Positions 54,591-62,844 of a DNA stretch of 64,000 nt are shown piece after piece. A program made the translations under genes and the position numbers. The stretch is from assembly GCA_963829505.1 (NCBI GenBank), contig CAWHIL010000001.1, forward strand, positions 1,426,001 through 1,490,000, written 5' to 3'. Position 1 is the first letter of the stretch, and the number at the start of each line of letters is the position of its first letter. This DNA comes from Roseiarcus sp963829505. Lineage in GTDB: Bacteria; Pseudomonadota; Alphaproteobacteria; Rhizobiales; Beijerinckiaceae. The notes under the pieces are model-generated. The model was given only the letters and a program-made list of their open reading frames with translations. It was not told the origin of the DNA and searched no databases.

Positions 54591-54810
54591 CGGGCCCCGA
54601 CATCGTGACCAGGATCTCGCGACGACCGAGCGACTCGGCCCGCTCTTGCACTCCCCAGGCAGGCTTTGACCGGAGTTGCGCCGCCGCCTCGAGCGCATTC
54701 TCGAAGGGCAGCGTGGAGGCGGCATCGACCGCTTCGTTCGCAGCCGCCGATCCCTGATCCGCCTCCTCGGCGTGAGTAGATTCCGAGTCTGCGGCGATCT
54801 CGCTTGGCGG
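54583..54810 (-). pseudogene. possible C-terminal gene fragment beside IS630
   Basis: A minus-strand frame of 75 codons without start reads SAAANEAVDAASTLPFENAL, then EAAAQLRSKPAWGVQERAES and ILVTMSGPVA before TGA at 54583. The composition is protein-like. But two GTGAGTA-type motifs, one of them overlapping its stop, lie in it, which speaks for non-coding DNA. Left open. Confidence 0.25.
54771..54789 (+). promoter_or_regulatory. orphan GTGAGTAnTTTCCGAG-type motif pointing into IS630
   Basis: CGTGAGTAGATTCCGAGTC on the plus strand. The next thing downstream is the 3' end of an IS630 element in the opposite orientation, so its natural target gene is absent. Confidence 0.5.
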
Positions 54811-54811
54811 C

Positions 54812-55818
54812 TAGGCGCGATCTGCTTAGGCGGAAGCGTATCCTGCGTTTGTGAAGTAGTTTTCGCATTCGGTTGGCGTGAAGCACTCGAGCAGCGCACC
54901 GATGGTGCGCCAGGTGTCTTCTGTCGTTCGGGCGTCAGCCTTGCGCAACAGGGTCTTCATTTTGGCGAAGGCCTGCTCGATCGGATTGAGATCTGGCGAG
55001 TAGGCCGGCAGGAAGAAGAGCTTGGCGCCGGCGGCGCGGATGGCTTGGCGCACAGCGCGGCTTTTATGGCTGCCGAGGTTGTCCATCACGACGATGTCGC
55101 CTTGTGCGAGAACCGGCACGAGAACCTGCTCGACATAGGCGCGGAAGCTTGCGCCGTTGACCGGACCGTCGATGACGCAAGGCGCGGTCAATCGGTCGCA
55201 GCGCAATGCCGCGAGGAACGTCAGCGTCCGCCATCGGCCGAACGGCGCTTTGGCGACGAGGCGCTGGCCTCTGGCGCATCGGCCATGAGTGCGCGTCATG
55301 TTGGTCTTCGCCCAGGTTTCGTCGATGAAGACAAGCCGCCTCGGATCAATTGCAGCCTGACGCGCCTTCCATTGCTTCCGCCGCCTGGCGACGTCCGGCC
55401 GGTCCTGCTCGGAGGCGTGAAGGCTTTTTTTTGAACGTCACGCCTTCGTGCTGAAGGAAGTTCCAAAGGGCGAAGTAGCTGACCGCCAGACCGCGGTCGG
55501 CGAGCTCCTTGAGCAGAGCCCGCAGCGTCAGGTCGGGCTTCTCGGCGATCCGCGCCAAAACCCAATCCCGCTCACGCGCCACAAGAAAGGGCCGATGCCC
55601 GCCCATCTTAAGCGCGGCCGGACTGCCAAGCGCCCGCTGGCGCTGCGACCACTTCACCACGCTCGCGACGCTGACCATGAACGTCTTGGCCACCGACCGG
55701 CAGGACTGACCCGCCGCCACCGCCGCAACCACCCGCTCTCTTAGGTCCAAAGAATAGGCTCGAGCCATCCCTGCTGGCCTCCAACCCCAGCCAGCATCTT
55801 GAATCTGACTCGCGCCCT
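54812..55818 (-). mobile_element. IS630-family insertion sequence (approximate limits)
   Basis: The transposase is flanked by imperfect inverted ends: GGCGCGATCTGCTTAGG reading in from the left and GGCGCGAGTCAGATTC reading in from the right, each near a TA or AG border. IS630 elements insert at TA. The limits are approximate by a few bases. Confidence 0.65.
54826..55768 (-). CDS. IS630-family transposase, two frames joined by -1 slippage on A8
   Basis: Frame one (55346-55768, ATG 55768) holds the helix-turn-helix part: ARAYSLDLRERVVAAVAAGQ, SCRSVAKTFMVSVASVVKW, KPDLTLRALLKELADRGLAV. On the coding strand TTC is followed by eight A at 55425-55432, where a -1 slip leads into frame two (SLHASEQDRPDVARRR...). 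That frame carries the DDE residues: FIDETW, VVMDNLGSHK and LNPIEQAFAKMK, ending at 54826. This arrangement is usual for the family and the protein is probably functional, about 310 residues. Confidence 0.88.
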
Positions 55819-55835
55819 CTTGGGAATCTGGAGGG

Positions 55836-55890
55836 TTATGTGAGGTCGCCGACGCACGGGTTGGGCGTCACGGAGGGTGACCTCACATAA
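55836..55890. repeat. inverted repeat at 3' end of IS91 element 2
   Basis: TTATGTGAGGTC (55836-55847) is the exact reverse complement of 55879-55890; an inner GACGC/GCGTC pair extends the hairpin. It probably marks the replication-origin end of the element. Confidence 0.75.
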
Positions 55891-56171
55891 GCCGGATTGA
55901 ACGAAGGCGCGGGCCGTTTAGCCGCTATGGCGAAAGCGCGCGAGGCGTCGGGGCGCAGGCGCCAACTGGCCGCTCCGGGAAGGCTGCGGCTGTCGATCAT
56001 GGACCGGGTCAACGCCGTGCGTCGGTCGGCGGGACCGGTCGGACGACGACTGCGCGGAGGCTGAACGAGGCGGAGGGGGGCGCGGTGGCGCGGTGAAGCC
56101 GAGCGCCGGCTGGGCCATGGAGCGGCAGGTCGGAGTCACGGACAGGATCGGGATCGGGCGAGCGGTCGTCG

Positions 56172-57365
56172 TCATGACGTGTCGCATCGGAAGGGGCCGG
56201 TCGACTGTGGGACGATGCCGACGCGGCGCATGGGGCCGCCGCAGTCCGGGCACGGAGGGAGGGCGCCGTCGTCCGGCTGGGGTTGAGGTCGAGGGTCGGC
56301 GGCTCCCGCCGGGCCGTCGGCGGGCTCGGCGGCAACTCCGGCGCTTGCCAGGGCGCGCACGCGCGCGAGGGCCTCGCCCCGGTCGCCCTTGGCGAGGAAA
56401 CCGTAGTGACGGATGCGGTGAAAGCCGTCGGGCAGGACGTGCAGCAGGAACCGTCGGATGAACTCGTGCGGGGCGAGCCGCATGACGCGGGGGCGGTCGC
56501 CGCGGCGATAGTCCTTGTAGGAGAACGCCACCTCGTCGTCGTCGACGGCGACGAGCCTCGAATTGGCGATGGCGGTGCGATGCGTGTAGCGGGCGAGATA
56601 GGCGAGCACGCGCTCGGGTCCGCCGAAAGGCGGCTTGGCGTAGACGACGAAGGGGCCGTCGCGGAGCGCGCGGACGCGCTCGGCGAAAGCGCCGGGGTCT
56701 GCGAGCGGCGCGAGTTCGCCGAAGAAGCCGAGTTCGCCGCGAGCGAAGGTCGCCGCGAGGCCGTCGAGGAAGAGCCGGCGGAAGGTCTTCGACAGGGCGC
56801 GGACGGAGAGCAGGAAGTTCGGCTTGCAGGCGACCCATCTCTCGCCGTCGAGGGCGACGCCGCCGCCGGGGACGAGACAGTGGACATGGGGGTGATGGGT
56901 GAGCGTCTGCCCCCAGGTGTGCAGGACGGCGATCAGGCCGAGTTTGGCGCCAAGGCGTTCTGCGGCGAGCGTCATGAGCGCCTCGGCGGCGGCGCGCATG
57001 AGCAGGCCATAGACGATCCGCTTGTTCTGGAAGGCGATCTCGGTGGCCGCCGGCGGTAGGGTGAAGACGACGTGGAAGTAGGGAACCGGCAGCAGTTCGG
57101 CCTGCCGCGCCGCGAGCCACTCCGCGCGCGCCGCTCCCTGACACTTCCCGCAGTGGCGGTTCCTGCAAGAGTTGTAGGCGATGCGGGTGAGCCCGCAGTC
57201 GTCGCAGCGATCGACGTGACCGCCGAGCGCCGCCGTGCGGCAGGCGGTGATCGCTCCGATCACGCGCCGTTCCACGCGCCCGAGATGTCCGGCGTTCGCC
57301 CGTTCGTAACCTTCGCCGTGGCGGTTGAAAACGTCGGCCAGTTCGAACGCCGGCCGAACCTTCAC
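56172..57365 (-). CDS. IS91 family transposase (HUH, rolling-circle)
   Basis: A 397-aa protein with N-terminal zinc site (CRTAALGGHVDRCDDCG, CRNRHCGKCQ), HUH motif HPHVHCLVPGG near residue 155 and YLARYTHRTAIANSRL near 250 with the catalytic Tyr, then the C-terminal PHEFIRRFLLHVLPDGFHRI block shared with element 1. It starts 3 bases after the integrase stop. Complete. Confidence 0.92.
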   Translation of the reverse strand: MKVRPAFELADVFNRHGEGYERANAGHLGRVERRVIGAITACRTAALGGHVDRCDDCGLTRIAYNSCRNRHCGKCQGAARAEWLAARQAELLPVPYFHVVFTLPPAATEIAFQNKRIVYGLLMRAAAEALMTLAAERLGAKLGLIAVLHTWGQTLTHHPHVHCLVPGGGVALDGERWVACKPNFLLSVRALSKTFRRLFLDGLAATFARGELGFFGELAPLADPGAFAERVRALRDGPFVVYAKPPFGGPERVLAYLARYTHRTAIANSRLVAVDDDEVAFSYKDYRRGDRPRVMRLAPHEFIRRFLLHVLPDGFHRIRHYGFLAKGDRGEALARVRALASAGVAAEPADGPAGAADPRPQPQPDDGALPPCPDCGGPMRRVGIVPQSTGPFRCDTS

Positions 57366-57368
57366 CGC

Positions 57369-58229
57369 CTATCCCGGCGGCGTCACGCTCAGGGAGAGTT
57401 TGTCGAGCGGACTGGCCGTGCCGGCGATCACCTCGGTCGAGACCCGCGTGTAGCGCGCCGTCGTCGACAGATTCTCGTGGCCGAGAAGCACCTGGATCAC
57501 ACGAATATCGGCGCCCTGCTCGAGCAGGTGGGTGGCGAAGCTGTGTCGCAGCACGTGGACGCTGACCCGCTTGTCGAGCCCGGCCGCAGCCGCTGCCGAA
57601 CGGCAGGCTGCGTGCAGCACGGTGGCCTCAACCGCCTTGTCCGGGGTCCGGCCAGGAAACAGATACAGGGGCGGGCGGGCCAGCCGCCAATACACGCGCA
57701 GGATGCCGAGCAACGTCTGGGAGAGCATGGCGTAGCGCTCCTTGTCCCCCTTGCCATGCTCGATCCGCATCACCATGCGGCTGCTGTCGATGTCGCGGAC
57801 CTTCAGCGCGGCGACTTCGGACACCCGCAGACCCGCGGCATAGGCCGTGGTCAGCGCCACGCGCGCCTTCAGGCTCGACACCGATTCCAGAAACCGCACG
57901 ACCTCGTCGGCGCTCAGCACCGTCGGCAGCTTGCGTGGCTCGCGGGCGTAGGCGATCCGCTCGGGGATCGTCGCCTCGCCGAGCGTCACCCCGTAAAAGA
58001 AGCGCAGCGCGCACACGACAAGATTGAGCGATCCCCACGCAACCCCTTTCGACGCAAGGTGGACCTGATAGGCGCGCACGTCCTCCAGTCCGAGCCGATC
58101 GGGCGAGCGGCTGAAATACTGGCTGAACCGCGACACCGCATGGAGGTAGGATCGTTGCGTCGCCGGCGACAGATTGCGGATCGTCATGTCTTCCGTCATC
58201 CGCCGGCGCAGAGGGCTTATCTCGGCCAT
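57369..58229 (-). CDS. tyrosine recombinase/integrase associated with IS91
   Basis: A 286-aa XerC/D-like protein. Core-binding domain at residues 5-90 (RRRMTEDMTIRNLSPATQRS), catalytic Arg in AAGLRVSEVAALK near 138, HVLRHSFATHLLEQGADIRV near 222 and LLGHENLSTTARYTRVS near 246 with the nucleophile. It is the first gene of the element; a hairpin leader holds its ribosome site. Confidence 0.93.
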   Translation of the reverse strand: MAEISPLRRRMTEDMTIRNLSPATQRSYLHAVSRFSQYFSRSPDRLGLEDVRAYQVHLASKGVAWGSLNLVVCALRFFYGVTLGEATIPERIAYAREPRKLPTVLSADEVVRFLESVSSLKARVALTTAYAAGLRVSEVAALKVRDIDSSRMVMRIEHGKGDKERYAMLSQTLLGILRVYWRLARPPLYLFPGRTPDKAVEATVLHAACRSAAAAAGLDKRVSVHVLRHSFATHLLEQGADIRVIQVLLGHENLSTTARYTRVSTEVIAGTASPLDKLSLSVTPPG

Positions 58230-58235
58230 CTGAAA

Positions 58236-58285
58236 TCTCCTGTCTGAGAGAGGGCTTCGAACACCCCATCCTCTCAGGCAGGAGA
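58236..58285 (-). promoter_or_regulatory. stem-loop leader of the second IS91 integrase
   Basis: TCTCCTGTCTGAGAG (58236-58250) and CTCTCAGGCAGGAGA (58271-58285) pair with one mismatch. On the coding strand the arm nearer the ATG contains CAGGAG, the ribosome site, so it is sequestered as in element 1. Confidence 0.6.
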
Positions 58286-58470
58286 AAACTCACATCATCC
58301 CAGACCCCTCAGGCCTCCGCCCCGCCGCGGTAGCGGCTTCGTTCAATCCTCTTCGATTCAGTTCAAACAGATCGCGCTCTAAAGTGGCCGGTCACAAGTT
58401 GTTCGGACGCGGATCGACCGCTTCCCCGCCGCTTGATGCCTCTCCAAGTCGCCAGCAAAGGCGCCAAATC

Positions 58471-59247
58471 ATGTTGCAGGTCATCTCCCCTCTGAAGGGC
58501 TTCGCGATCGAGGCGAGCGACGGCGGAATTGGAACTGTCGTCGACTTTCTGTTCGACGACGCGTCGTGGAAAGTGCGCTGGATCGTGATCGATTGCGGAA
58601 CGTGGCTGAGAGGGCGCAAGGTTCTCATCCATCCATCGGCCATTTCGCGAGAGGATCTCCAGAAGGCGCAATTTGGCGTCGCGCTGACGAAGGCGCAGGT
58701 CGAGGGCAGCCCGGCATTGGCCGAGGACCAGCCGGTCTCGCAGCAAGTGGAGTCTCAGCTCTACGCTTACTACGGCTGCGATCCGCTCTGGGGCGGCGCC
58801 AACCGCTCGGCGATCCCCGGAGCCATGGCTTCGCCCCTGATGGCGCCGCCGTATATGGGCCTGGTTTCACTGGACAAGGCCGAGACCCGCGGCGAGGGCA
58901 TTTCGCGGGGAGCCGATCCGCATCTGCGCAGCGTCGTCGAAGTGACCGGATACCGTGTGCGCGCCCTCGACGGCGAAATCGGCCATATCCAGAATCTCAT
59001 GATCGACGACGCGGACTGGAGCATCCACTATTTCATTGTCGACACCCACAATTGGTGGTTTGGGCAGAGCGTCCTCATCTCCCCGCTTGCGGTGAAAGCG
59101 ATCGCTTGGTTCGACCATCATGTTGAGCTCAGCGTGTCTCGCAAACTCGTGAAGGCGAGCCCGCCCTGGGACCCGCTGGCGGCTTTCGACGATGAATACG
59201 CGAAGCGACTTCACAAGCACTATGGCTGGCAAGGGTCACGCGCGTAG
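58471..59247 (+). CDS. PRC-barrel domain protein (two barrels)
   Basis: From ATG 58471 258 residues contain two PRC barrels: residues 1-70 (ISPLKGFAIEASDGGIGTVV, WKVRWIVIDCGTWLRGRKVL) and about 150-225 (VTGYRVRALDGEIGHIQNLM, WSIHYFIVDTHNWWFGQSVL). PRC barrels bind partner proteins or RNA. The middle linker is Pro/Ala/Met-rich. Proteins of this form are common stress-related soluble proteins in Rhizobiales. Intact. Confidence 0.88.
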   Translation: MLQVISPLKGFAIEASDGGIGTVVDFLFDDASWKVRWIVIDCGTWLRGRKVLIHPSAISREDLQKAQFGVALTKAQVEGSPALAEDQPVSQQVESQLYAYYGCDPLWGGANRSAIPGAMASPLMAPPYMGLVSLDKAETRGEGISRGADPHLRSVVEVTGYRVRALDGEIGHIQNLMIDDADWSIHYFIVDTHNWWFGQSVLISPLAVKAIAWFDHHVELSVSRKLVKASPPWDPLAAFDDEYAKRLHKHYGWQGSRA

Positions 59248-59296
59248 CGGCGTATCGAACACGTTTCGGCAACAGGTCGCTTCTGGCGCCGTCAAT

Positions 59297-59313
59297 CCTG
59301 AGTAGTTTCCGAG
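59297..59313 (+). promoter_or_regulatory. GTGAGTAnTTTCCGAG-type motif upstream of BON protein gene
   Basis: CCTGAGTAGTTTCCGAG on the plus strand, about 151 bases before ATG 59464. Confidence 0.6.
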
Positions 59314-59463
59314 TTTGTCTGGGTGCGATTGCTCCTCGTAGGGTTTTTCAGCCCCGATAGCCTCGATCACGCCAATCCTTTGGTCCCATTCGGGCGGGCA
59401 TCGCCGGGGCCGCGGCTCACGCGACGAAGAAATCCGCCACCCACACAAACAGGACAAGCCAAG

Positions 59464-60114
59464 ATGTCAGACGACAGAGAGCTCCAGGAATCCGTGATGG
59501 TCGAACTTGGCTGGGAACCGAGCATCGACGCCGCACACATCGGCGTCGCTGCAAACGCCGGCGTCGTGATCCTGACTGGGAACGTCCGGAGCTTCGCACA
59601 AAAGGTCGCGGCGGAGAGAGCTGCGGGCCGGGTGAAGGGCGTGAAGGCCGTAGCCGAGGAAATCGAGGTCAAGCTTCCTGACGACGTCAAGCGCAGCGAC
59701 GAGGATATCGCAGGGGCGGCGATCGAGCGTCTGGCCTGGGACGCGTCGGTTCCCTCCGACGCCGTCGAGATCAGGGTCGAACACGGGTGGATCACGCTGA
59801 AGGGCCAAGTCGATTGGCAATTCCAGAAGGAAGCCGCCGCGCAGGCCGTCCGAACTCTGATCGGTCTCGTCGGCGTTTCCAATCAGATCGAGATCAAGCC
59901 GAGCGTGGACGCCTACGATGTCGGCCAAAACATTACGCGTGCGCTGCATCGTTCCTGGTTCTACGATCCGAACACAATCAAGGTGAGCGCTCAGGGCGGC
60001 AAGATCAGGTTGACGGGACGAGTCACCACCTGGAATGCGCGTGACCTCGCAGGCGGAACCGCGTGGTCAGCGCCGGGGGCGACATCTGTAGAGAACGATA
60101 TCACCGTAACTTAG
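59464..60114 (+). CDS. triple BON domain protein
   Basis: ATG 59464 gives 216 residues with three BON domains: about 5-72 (LQESVMVELGWEPSIDAAHI, VVILTGNVRSF), 79-145 (IAGAAIERLAWDASVPSDAV, GWITLKGQVDW) and 150-216 (ITRALHRSWFYDPNTIKVSA, GKIRLTGRV). BON domains bind membranes or peptidoglycan; OsmY is the best known stress example. No signal peptide is visible, so this version is probably cytoplasmic. Confidence 0.92.
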   Translation: MSDDRELQESVMVELGWEPSIDAAHIGVAANAGVVILTGNVRSFAQKVAAERAAGRVKGVKAVAEEIEVKLPDDVKRSDEDIAGAAIERLAWDASVPSDAVEIRVEHGWITLKGQVDWQFQKEAAAQAVRTLIGLVGVSNQIEIKPSVDAYDVGQNITRALHRSWFYDPNTIKVSAQGGKIRLTGRVTTWNARDLAGGTAWSAPGATSVENDITVT

Positions 60115-60276
60115 GACGTCTGCTCGGAAAGCCCGTCAGTCCTGGCCGTCCTCCCTGGCTCCGGACGCGACGCCCCAGTTTGAGATCCCCCCAGCTGAGA
60201 CCCTGGACCAAGGGCTCCGAACGGCAGGAAGCTCCAGGCCAGCAGAAACCAGATGCATTGCGGCCGCCCGTTGCCG

Positions 60277-61176
60277 TCAGGGGCCCGCCCTGGCCGGTAA
60301 GTTCGCCCGCCAGTAGTCGTCCACTTTCCGGCTATCGCTGTCGGCGCTTGCGCCAACCGAGAACGCGTTCCTGCCGACCTGCGGCGCAGCGTCGAGCACG
60401 CTCTTCGTCGTGTCCAGCACCAACAGACTCGCGTTCGGCGCGGCCTTGAAATCATCCCAGGGAATGGGAATACGCGTCTCATCGAAGCCAAAGAACCCGC
60501 CTCGCGCGATCACCAGATAGCCGAGCGTGCCCTTCTCGGGATTCAGCACGAGGTCGTCGACGCTGCCGAGCGCCACGCCGTCCGGGCTTCGCACTTCGGC
60601 TCCGAGCAACTCGTCGGAGCGGAAAAGCGTGGTCGACCTCGAAACGGGAACGGCGGCGGCAATCTGTCGCTTGCGCCATTCGGGCATGTCGACCGGAGGG
60701 GCGCCATCCTTTTGCATGTCGGACAAATAGGCTTTGTAAAGTCCGCGCGTCGCTGTGAGCGTGTCCTCGCAGGGCTGTTGTTGTCCGTGCCACGCGAGGA
60801 TGTTCGCGGCCGTCATCAGGGCGCGCACCTCGTAGCCAGGCCGCCCGTTGTAGTCACGAGGCCCCACAAAAGCTGCGGTGGCTTGAATGCCGGATTCGGT
60901 GGTCATTCCGCCGTACATGCCAAAGCCGGCGACGCCAATGGGATAGCCGAGGCTGTAACCCTCCCCGGCGACCCAATAGCCATCTTTCGCCATCTGCCGA
61001 CTGAAAGTCTTCAGATCGTTCCGACATCCGGCTCCGGCGGCGCCCGAAGCCGTGTCGTTCCCTCCGGCAGGAGGGTTCGTCGCGTCCGAACTGGCGGTCG
61101 GGCCGGCCAGCAGCGGAACCGTCAGCGCGAAATAGAGGCACGTTCCGATAGAGCTGAGATGGAGATGGCGGGGCAT
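60277..61176 (-). CDS. exported protein with C-terminal PRC-barrel
   Basis: ATG 61176 gives 299 residues with a signal peptide (IGTCLYFALTVPLLAGPTAS). The mature N-terminal region has a conserved-looking part with Cys pairs (AGCRNDLKTFSRQMAKDGYW, GQQQPCEDTLTATRGLYKAY). The PRC barrel is at about 185-250 (LLGAEVRSPDGVALGSVDDL, GTLGYLVIARGGFFGFDETR). It should be periplasmic. It is divergent from pstS, and both genes carry the shared upstream motif. Function unknown. Confidence 0.82.
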   Translation of the reverse strand: MPRHLHLSSIGTCLYFALTVPLLAGPTASSDATNPPAGGNDTASGAAGAGCRNDLKTFSRQMAKDGYWVAGEGYSLGYPIGVAGFGMYGGMTTESGIQATAAFVGPRDYNGRPGYEVRALMTAANILAWHGQQQPCEDTLTATRGLYKAYLSDMQKDGAPPVDMPEWRKRQIAAAVPVSRSTTLFRSDELLGAEVRSPDGVALGSVDDLVLNPEKGTLGYLVIARGGFFGFDETRIPIPWDDFKAAPNASLLVLDTTKSVLDAAPQVGRNAFSVGASADSDSRKVDDYWRANLPARAGP

Positions 61177-61267
61177 CGTGATGGACCTCAACGGCGATTG
61201 AGCCAAGCGACAATTGCACGGTTGGCGTATCGAAGCTGCTTGTCGGCTTGGATTTAAAGTTGCGCCA

Positions 61268-61288
61268 GCTCCGGAAAATACTCACGAG
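61268..61288 (-). promoter_or_regulatory. GTGAGTAnTTTCCGAG-type motif upstream of PRC-barrel gene
   Basis: CTCGTGAGTATTTTCCGG on the minus strand, about 93 bases before ATG 61176. Confidence 0.6.
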
Positions 61289-61350
61289 GGAGATTTGGCA
61301 ATGGCCCGCTGTGTGCGCGACAGAACCCGGCCGCCGGGCGCGCCTGCCAA

Positions 61351-61370
61351 GCGTGAGTAATTCCCGAGGC
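61351..61370 (+). promoter_or_regulatory. GTGAGTAnTTTCCGAG-type motif upstream of pstS
   Basis: GCGTGAGTAATTCCCGAGGC on the plus strand, 62 bases before ATG 61432. Confidence 0.6.
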
Positions 61371-61431
61371 TGTCGTTAGACCGCGCGCCGTGACCAACGT
61401 GACACGAGAAACCCACCTCCTCGAGGTCACC

Positions 61432-62466
61432 ATGCCTGCAAATCTCCGGATGAATACAAATCTCGCACGCGCAACCGCCTTCGCGATTTGCGCATCTACC
61501 GTGACTTGGGCATCTGCCGCCGACATATCCGGAGCGGGCGCGACCTTTCCCTATCCAATCTATTCGAAGTGGGCCGACGCATATCGGAAGGACACGGGTG
61601 ACGGGCTGAACTATCAGTCGATCGGCTCCGGCGCGGGCATCAAGCAAATTCGGGCCAAGACCGTGACCTTCGGCGCAACCGACGCTCCGCTGACGCCCGC
61701 ACAGTTGGAAAAGGACGGGCTAGCCCAATGGCCGATGGTGATGGGAGGCATCGTCACGATTGTCAATCTCGACGGCGTGAAGCCGGGCGGCATCGTCATC
61801 GACGGCCCGACGCTGGCCCAGATCTATCTGGGCAAGATCACAAAGTGGAACGATCCCGCGATCAAGAAGATGAATCCGAAGCTTAGTTTGCCCGATCTTG
61901 CAATTGTACCCGTTCATCGCGCTGACGGCTCAGGCACGACCTTCAACTTCACCAACTATCTGTCAAAGGTCTCGCCCGAGTGGAAGGCGAAGGTCGGCGA
62001 GGATACCACGGTAGAGTGGCCGGGTGGCATCGGGGCCAAGGGCAACGACGGCATCGCCAACAACGTGGCGACGACAAAGGGCGCCATCGGCTACGTCGAA
62101 TTCGCCTACGCCCATGAGAACAAACTGACGTTCGCAGATATGGCCAACAAGGCGGGCAAGGAGGTCTCCCCGACCATGGAATCCTTCCAGGCCGCGGCCG
62201 CCAACGCCGACTGGTCCAAGGCGCCGGGCTTCTATCTCATCCTGTCCGATCAGCCGGGCGACGAGTCGTGGCCGATGACGGCGGCCACGTTCATCCTGAT
62301 GTACAGGAAGCCGGTCAACCTTGCCGCCTCCAACGCCGCGCTGAAGTTCTTCACATGGTCGTACGAGAAGGGCGACAAGATGGCCGCGGACCTCGACTAC
62401 ATCCCGATGCCTGACAACGTGGTCACGATGGTGAAGAAGATGTGGGCCTCGGACATCCTTCAGTAA
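61432..62466 (+). CDS. pstS: phosphate ABC transporter substrate-binding protein PstS
   Basis: ATG 61432 with GAGG upstream (344 aa). The signal peptide ends near ASA-ADIS at about residue 29. The phosphate loops are SGAGATFPYPIYSKW, SIGSGAGIKQI, FGATDAPL and RADGSGTTFNFTNYLS, all as in PstS. It binds phosphate in the periplasm for PstCAB; those genes do not follow here, so it is orphaned in this window. No Pho box recognised; instead the stress-region motif lies upstream. Confidence 0.93.
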   Translation: MPANLRMNTNLARATAFAICASTVTWASAADISGAGATFPYPIYSKWADAYRKDTGDGLNYQSIGSGAGIKQIRAKTVTFGATDAPLTPAQLEKDGLAQWPMVMGGIVTIVNLDGVKPGGIVIDGPTLAQIYLGKITKWNDPAIKKMNPKLSLPDLAIVPVHRADGSGTTFNFTNYLSKVSPEWKAKVGEDTTVEWPGGIGAKGNDGIANNVATTKGAIGYVEFAYAHENKLTFADMANKAGKEVSPTMESFQAAAANADWSKAPGFYLILSDQPGDESWPMTAATFILMYRKPVNLAASNAALKFFTWSYEKGDKMAADLDYIPMPDNVVTMVKKMWASDILQ

Positions 62467-62844
62467 TAATCCGGCTGAGCAACTATCTCTGGAACGGACA
62501 TCTCTTTCATATGTCAATCGTCTCCGATCCGGACCCTTATCAACGAAGCCGTGGACTGGCGAAGGCTTGCCTATGCGGCGGCGCCGCTGGTCACGCGTTT
62601 CGCGCTCCTGCTCAGCGTCGTCTCCGTCTGATCCTGCGAACGCGCTGACTTGGGATGATCGGGGCCCCGGCGCGCTGTGCTGCGCATCGCGTCCCATGCG
62701 TAGTTTCCGGCCCTGTCTAGGTGAGACCCCGACGCCTACGATGATCGCGTTCGGCAGAAGGCTCTCGCCTCTAGGTCGTAGGTGAATGCGGCGGGCGTCC
62801 GGCGCGAGAATTTGTGCGACGACAGGATGGAAGGAATTTCGGCG
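62467..62844. other. intergenic between pstS and the P-type ATPase gene
   Basis: A plus-strand frame around 62560-62630 reads DWRRLAYAAAPLVTRFALLL, then SVVSV and a stop; it looks like a decayed first membrane helix, perhaps of a transporter such as pstC, but is too short to name. The rest holds the ATPase promoter and a weak motif copy. Confidence 0.35.
62697..62711 (+). promoter_or_regulatory. weak GTGAGTAnTTTCCGAG-type motif upstream of P-type ATPase
   Basis: TGCGTAGTTTCCGGC followed by CCTGTC, about 134 bases before ATG 62845. It keeps GTAGTTTCCG but not the TGA. Confidence 0.35.

Larger units (their letters stand above)
55836..58290 (-). mobile_element. IS91-family element 2 with tyrosine recombinase (approximate limits)
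   Basis: Same gene order as element 1 but on the minus strand: structured leader, integrase, transposase, terminal hairpin. The proteins are clearly different in sequence, so this is a relative rather than a second copy. It lies immediately next to the IS630. Confidence 0.72.
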
